Under the pieces are notes generated by a model. The model worked only from the letters and a program-made list of their open reading frames with translations, did not search any database and was not told the DNA's origin. A program made the position numbers and the translations under genes. Below, piece by piece: positions 60,012 to 64,000 of a stretch of DNA of 64,000 nucleotides. Position 1 is the stretch's first letter, and every line of letters starts with the position of its first letter. The DNA is from CAYSWV01 sp964434865 (GTDB lineage Bacteria; Cyanobacteriota; Cyanobacteriia; Thermostichales; Thermostichaceae): positions 62,001 to 126,000 of the forward strand of contig CAYSWV010000003.1 of NCBI GenBank assembly GCA_964434865.1, in the 5' to 3' direction.

Positions 60012-60368
60012 CTAACCTTGGTGATCTCGTTCCAGATCATAGATAACTTTTTCAAAATACCACGTTTCCGTTTGACCTGGATTCATCTTGCGTTCCTGAG
60101 CTAGCAGACGTTCAGCCAGAGTCCAATCCCCTCGAACCAGCGTGAACATTTTTTGACGGAGGTCTTCGCTGGGCGGCTCAGGTGGGATCTCTTGTTGATC
60201 TACCCATTGATAATATTGCCGCTCACCCTCTTGGATCATTTCATCTATTAAACTCTGCGTTTGATCACCAACATCTTGAACAAACTTAGCTGTTCGATCT
60301 AAGGTAACACTAACACTCCCAATTAAAAAGTACAGTCCCTTGCGCAGCCATAGATCCAATTCATCCAT
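60012..60368 (-). CDS. Conserved hypothetical protein, possibly cyanobacterial
   Basis: The 118-residue protein opens with an amphipathic or weakly membrane-binding helix (LWLRKGLYFLIGSVSVTLD), a charged helix (LIDEMIQEGERQYYQWVDQQ), a Pro/Glu hinge, and LRQKMFTLVRGDWTLAERLL then WYFEKVIYDLERD. No catalytic motif is seen. ATG at 60368 is chosen; GTG at 60392 is in frame upstream with AGAGG between them. I recall similar unnamed proteins in cyanobacteria but cannot give a family. Function is unknown. Confidence 0.65.
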   Translation of the reverse strand: MDELDLWLRKGLYFLIGSVSVTLDRTAKFVQDVGDQTQSLIDEMIQEGERQYYQWVDQQEIPPEPPSEDLRQKMFTLVRGDWTLAERLLAQERKMNPGQTETWYFEKVIYDLERDHQG

Positions 60369-60637
60369 GGGATTTACCTCTGACTCCACCACTTCGCTAT
60401 ACTACCCGATTCAGCCTCAGATTCTGTGATGGATTCAACACTTGACGCTAGGTTTAATTGGCTCAGAATCACCTACTTGGATCAGCCATGAGTTTGATTA
60501 AAATAAGCGCAGGATGCAGGTATGCTTCAACTTGAGCCACAGCAGACTATACTACCCATTGAAGAATCTTTAGCCTGAGATTCTAAACATCAAAATTGAT
60601 CTGGCCAGTTCAGCTTTAGCAGGGGGCAGGGTGAGCT

Positions 60638-61999
60638 ATGAAAGATCCGGCCATCAAAGAGCCAGTCTGGAAACGATTACTAGTTATCCAACATCGACGC
60701 CTAAGACGGTTACAACTGCCTCATGTCAGCGAAGCCGAACTTAAGGCCTTACAAGATATCCTACTGGAAGAATCTCGACCCAGCACCGCTTATTTCATCC
60801 TGGTGATTGGATCAAGCATTATTGCTACAGCAGGGCTGCTGTCTAATAGTGCAGCGGTAATTATTGGGGCCATGATTATTGCGCCGTTGATGTTGCCAAT
60901 TCGGGGCATTGCTTTAGGTATTTTAGAAGGCAATATCGTCCTGTTTTGGATCGCCTCTTATTCCATTTTGATGGGCACTGGCCTGGGTGCTACCACAGCT
61001 TGCATCACGGGTTGGTTAGTTGATGTCAATTGGGGTAATGAGATTTTAGCGCGGACGCAGCCCAATTTATTAGATCTGGCTGTAGCCCTGGCCGCGGGTG
61101 TGGTGGGATCCTATGCCAAAGTTCGTCGTAACATCGCTGATAGCTTAGCTGGCGTCGCCATAGCAGTTGCTTTGATGCCACCTGTTTGTGTGGTTGGTTT
61201 GGGCTTGTCGGAATTGGATTGGCAGATTAGCTTGGGCGCTTTGCTACTCTATTTAACTAACTTACTGGGGATCTCCTTGGCCTGTATGGTGACCTTTCTG
61301 GTCATGGGTTATGCTCCCTTTCATCAGGCACGAGCTGCTCTAGTATGGACCATTGGCTTAGTTGGGTTATTGTCGATCCCGTTGGGTGCTAGTTTGAATC
61401 GACTCCTGGCTCAAGCTGAGTTGGAAACAGCTCTCAGGACAGCTTTATTACGAGGGACGATCACCTTCAACGAGCAGGTTCAATTATTAGAGAGTTCTTT
61501 TAATTGGGTTAGTGATCCACCTGAAGTCACTTTAGTCGTGAGAGCCAACGAAACCGTCACCTCCAGGCAGGTCGGTCTGCTAGAACAATTTGCGGAGCAG
61601 GCAACTGGACAACCGTTTCGATTAGTGTTTTTAGTCTCGCAAACTGAAGAAGTCAGAAGTGATCTCTACCCCACCCCAACCCCGCCCCCACTACCGGATC
61701 CCTTACCGACTTCAATGCCTTCAGTTACACCACAGCTTGAGCCATCATCGACATTGCCTCCCGCTCGCCCTCTATTTCCAACTGCTGGACCAGACTCTGC
61801 ATCCAACCCGTCCGTTCTACCCTCCTTAGTACCCAGTCCAGACCCACGCTTGAATCCCAGTCCAAATCCCGTATCTGATGCTTCTACCCCAGAGTCCCCC
61901 AACTCGTCTCCTACCCCAGATCATCAATCCCCAATCGATTTTGTGCCAACTCTCAGACCTGATTTAGTACCAGAGTCCCTGTTCAATAATCAGCAGTAA
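60638..61999 (+). CDS. DUF389 membrane protein with Pro/Ser-rich C-terminal tail
   Basis: The 453-residue protein has the DUF389 core (TIGR00341-like) of five or six transmembrane segments: IATAGLLSNSAAVIIGAMII and APLMLPIRGIALGILEGN, then AALAAGVVGSYAKVRRNIAD type sequence and VAIAVALMPPVCVVGLGLS. The last 120 residues are Pro/Ser/Thr-rich, unlike the usual family end, and probably extend outside the membrane. GGGGGCAGGGTGAG precedes the ATG. Role of DUF389 is unknown. Confidence 0.85.
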   Translation: MKDPAIKEPVWKRLLVIQHRRLRRLQLPHVSEAELKALQDILLEESRPSTAYFILVIGSSIIATAGLLSNSAAVIIGAMIIAPLMLPIRGIALGILEGNIVLFWIASYSILMGTGLGATTACITGWLVDVNWGNEILARTQPNLLDLAVALAAGVVGSYAKVRRNIADSLAGVAIAVALMPPVCVVGLGLSELDWQISLGALLLYLTNLLGISLACMVTFLVMGYAPFHQARAALVWTIGLVGLLSIPLGASLNRLLAQAELETALRTALLRGTITFNEQVQLLESSFNWVSDPPEVTLVVRANETVTSRQVGLLEQFAEQATGQPFRLVFLVSQTEEVRSDLYPTPTPPPLPDPLPTSMPSVTPQLEPSSTLPPARPLFPTAGPDSASNPSVLPSLVPSPDPRLNPSPNPVSDASTPESPNSSPTPDHQSPIDFVPTLRPDLVPESLFNNQQ

Positions 62000-62113
62000 G
62001 GGCATGCAGTAGCCTTTGATCGCTAATCATTGTTAAGAATTACAACTACACCCTGAAACTGTGATCCAAGCCCTGTGAGCTTATCTAGAGATCTCCTATG
62101 ATATGTGGGTTCA

Positions 62114-63079
62114 ATGGCACCACTATCAGACCTTATGAACTTAGCAATATCAACCCGTCAATTAACCAAACAATTTGAGGGTTATGCCGCCGTTAATGAT
62201 GTTGATCTAGATGTCCTATCAGGTGATATTTATGGTCTCATTGGTCCTAACGGGGCTGGTAAAACAACCTTAATTCGGATGTTAGCCGCAGCTGAAGATC
62301 CAACGATTGGGGATATTTACATTAATGGTCAATGCTTTATCCGAAGTGAGGCCAATCCTGAGATCAAGCGTCAAATTGGTTACCTACCTGATGATTTTCC
62401 CCTTTACGATGATTTAACTGTTTGGGATTATTTAGACTACTTTGGCCGCCTTTATTTTTTGGCAGAGCCTCATTTGAGTCAGCGATTAAATGAAGTTTTA
62501 GAATTAGTGAGTCTAGAAAATAAGCGCTATAGCCCGATTGGAGCCTTATCCCGTGGTATGAAGCAACGTCTTAGCTTAGCTCGTTGTGTGATTCATCGCC
62601 CTTCTATTTTATTGATGGATGAGCCAGTTTCCGGTCTTGATCCCGTGGCACGAGTTGAATTTCGGGAAGTGCTCAAAGGTTTACAGAGAGAGGGTATGAC
62701 GATTTTAATTTCATCTCACATTCTTAGTGATTTAGAAGACTTTTGTAATGCCATTGGGGTGATGGAATTAGGCTGTCTCGTAGAAAGTAGCCAACTTCAA
62801 GATCTATACAAGCGCAACACTGAACATCACATTATTATTTCAGCCTTAGGTAGCCTTGATTATCTCCATGAGCAACTCCAACACCTAGCGTCCGTACAAA
62901 GTTGTGAGATCCTAGCTAACAAACATCAGGTCTGTGCAACTGTAGCCGGATCTGAAGCCGACTTAGCCGAGTTACTTCAATCTTTAATTAAGTCTGGGAT
63001 CGCAGTGACTGAGTTTACTCGTACCCAGGAAAGCTTAGAGTCGATCTTTTTCAAGTTAGGCCACCAACAAACGTCATAG
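62114..63079 (+). CDS. ABC transporter ATP-binding protein
   Basis: The 321-residue ATPase has Walker A in IGPNGAGKTTLIRML near residues 50-65, the Q-loop region IGYLPDDFPLYDDLTVWDYL, signature LSRGMKQRLSLARC, Walker B SILLMDEPVSGLDPVAR and switch His in ISSHILSDLED. The C-terminal 80 residues are an ancillary domain as in export-type ATPases of the Nod/Nat or gliding group. It is followed 55 bases later by a permease gene and so belongs to one exporter. A GTG at 62105 is also in frame; ATG at 62114 is preferred. Confidence 0.92.
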   Translation: MAPLSDLMNLAISTRQLTKQFEGYAAVNDVDLDVLSGDIYGLIGPNGAGKTTLIRMLAAAEDPTIGDIYINGQCFIRSEANPEIKRQIGYLPDDFPLYDDLTVWDYLDYFGRLYFLAEPHLSQRLNEVLELVSLENKRYSPIGALSRGMKQRLSLARCVIHRPSILLMDEPVSGLDPVARVEFREVLKGLQREGMTILISSHILSDLEDFCNAIGVMELGCLVESSQLQDLYKRNTEHHIIISALGSLDYLHEQLQHLASVQSCEILANKHQVCATVAGSEADLAELLQSLIKSGIAVTEFTRTQESLESIFFKLGHQQTS

Positions 63080-63134
63080 TGTGATCTGAGTTCTAAGATT
63101 CCCTATCAATTCGCTATCAACATGAGGAGAGGAT

Positions 63135-64000
63135 ATGAACACCTGGGTTGAGCAAGTGGGTAACTGGAATCCACAACTCCTGCGAGAGTGGCGGGGGCGG
63201 CTAAAGGTTCGAACTATTCTGGCTACGTTGGGATTATCAGCTGTACTCCAATTTTTGGCTGTTTTGATGAACCCATCCTACAGTCCTATACAGTCGCCTA
63301 GTGTAGATTGGGCTGATCTATTTGAGACGCTCACCTGGTTGGGGATTCCCTATTTGTTTTTAGCTTGGGGTAGCTTTCTCCTGATTCAAGATTTTACTCA
63401 AGAAGCCAAGCGAGAAACCTTCAACTTTATTCGGATGAGTCCTCGATCAGGGTTTCAGATTTTGTGGGGCAAGATCTTAGGGGTCCCCATCTTACCCTGG
63501 ATAGCACTGCTGTCAGTGATTCCCCTTCATGTGATCACGACTGTGCAAGTTGATGGGTCCCTGAGCTTTTTGGTCAGTTACTACAGCTTGCTTGCTGCTA
63601 TGAGTTTCCTGTGGTTTAGTTGTGTTAGTTTTTTTACTATCAGTGGCTCCAAGCGCTATCCCGCCACTGCTTTTTTGCTCGTTGGCGTGGTGGCTTCAAT
63701 TCTGATCACTCCACTGATCTTGATCTGGCTGACAGAACTCGTGTGGCAACCCTGTTTTCCAAATCTTAACTTTAACTATGATCGTTATGGCAGCCATTAT
63801 GAATGGTTCTTTTTTCCGATCACCAGTCACGGTTGGGGGGCTCATGGTTTTCAATTGTTTCAAATTGGGATTGGCTTAAAGTTTGTGTGGCACGCGCTAT
63901 TGCGCATCTATCGCAATCCCACAACAACCAGTTTGAGCAAACCTTTAAGCTATGGCTTAGTAGCGTATACCCAAGTCTTCCTACTTGGATTTATGACTCA
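63135..64000 (+). CDS. ABC transporter permease, 3'-truncated by window
   Basis: The frame opens with ATG at 63135, after GAGGAGAGG, and runs off the right edge (288 codons visible, no stop). It starts MNTWVEQVGNWNPQLLREWR, then alternates hydrophobic segments (TILATLGLSAVLQFLAVLM, WLGIPYLFLAWGSFLLI, LLSVIPLHVI) and a QDFTQEAKRETFNFIRMSP loop typical of ABC-2 type permeases. It follows the ATPase gene by 55 bases. The exported substrate is unknown. Confidence 0.8.
   Translation, partial: MNTWVEQVGNWNPQLLREWRGRLKVRTILATLGLSAVLQFLAVLMNPSYSPIQSPSVDWADLFETLTWLGIPYLFLAWGSFLLIQDFTQEAKRETFNFIRMSPRSGFQILWGKILGVPILPWIALLSVIPLHVITTVQVDGSLSFLVSYYSLLAAMSFLWFSCVSFFTISGSKRYPATAFLLVGVVASILITPLILIWLTELVWQPCFPNLNFNYDRYGSHYEWFFFPITSHGWGAHGFQLFQIGIGLKFVWHALLRIYRNPTTTSLSKPLSYGLVAYTQVFLLGFMT

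Noticed and set aside
1..64000. CRISPR array, prophage, restriction-modification set or intact insertion sequence
   Set aside because: No regular direct repeat array, phage structural gene, methylase gene or intact transposase gene is visible; only one Rpn-type remnant was found.

Overview
The window comes from a cyanobacterium with phycobilisomes. It carries a phycocyanin operon (cpcB, cpcA, cpcD, cpcE, cpcF), photosystem I genes (psaF, psaJ, psaL), chlorophyll-synthesis genes (chlM, ycf54 and the glutamate tRNA that feeds tetrapyrrole synthesis), NDH-1 subunits ndhG and ndhE, and several families largely confined to cyanobacteria (TIGR02652, DUF1400 hydrolase, giant kinase/ATPase/histidine-kinase sensor). 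I cannot name a genus. Base composition is moderate in GC. GATC is very frequent (7 copies in 13201-13680). I noticed no copy of the usual cyanobacterial repeat GCGATCGC, but six of GGGATCCC. A run of 10 N at 55155 shows this is a draft scaffold.

Layout. 1-770: 3' part of a PrsW-like membrane peptidase gene. 810-6139 (minus): pentapeptide protein, trpA, cpcB, cpcA, cpcD, cpcE, cpcF, all in one direction. 6447-13123: a second pentapeptide protein, a TPR-like membrane protein, a dynamin-like/DUF697 GTPase, a Syd-like protein, an unknown membrane-anchored protein and a GT39-like glycosyltransferase. 13164-14430 (minus): GNAT acetyltransferase and chlM. 14631-22580: a signalling block of a 1794-residue sensor kinase, a single-domain response regulator and a REC-PAS-histidine kinase. 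22615-25332 (minus): a pair of M16 peptidases, one without the zinc motif. 25753-34101: DUF1400 hydrolase, tRNA-Glu, ppsA, purN, an orphan NMT1-type binding protein, gene relics, a Uma2 nuclease-like protein and a cupin.

34184-45330: small coding-like fragments, TIGR02652 protein, fabG, ilvE, carotenoid oxygenase, ruvX, ahcY with a structured leader and a clear terminator, ndhG-ndhE, a proline-rich secreted protein, a lipoprotein with two DTGS motifs, a Psb35/ssl1498-like fusion and an unknown. 45493-53259: GH57 glucan enzyme, PIN protein overlapping an exopolyphosphatase gene, ycf54 and its upstream partner, DUF1499 and DUF2993 proteins. 53321-57118: a GH26-like lipoprotein lacking catalytic acids, interrupted by the scaffold gap, and a hybrid histidine kinase. 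57292-64000: psaF-psaJ-psaL with a terminator, tsaD, a conserved unknown, DUF389 protein, and an ABC ATPase with its permease (cut by the window end).

The genes are mainly core photosynthesis and housekeeping. I see no intact insertion sequence, prophage, CRISPR array or restriction system. The most unusual feature is genomic texture: spacers between genes hold many short (about 10-20 bp) direct duplications in tandem, each with its own unit sequence, and I noticed none inside the genes beyond short overlaps at gene ends. Some spacers also hold relics of lost genes.
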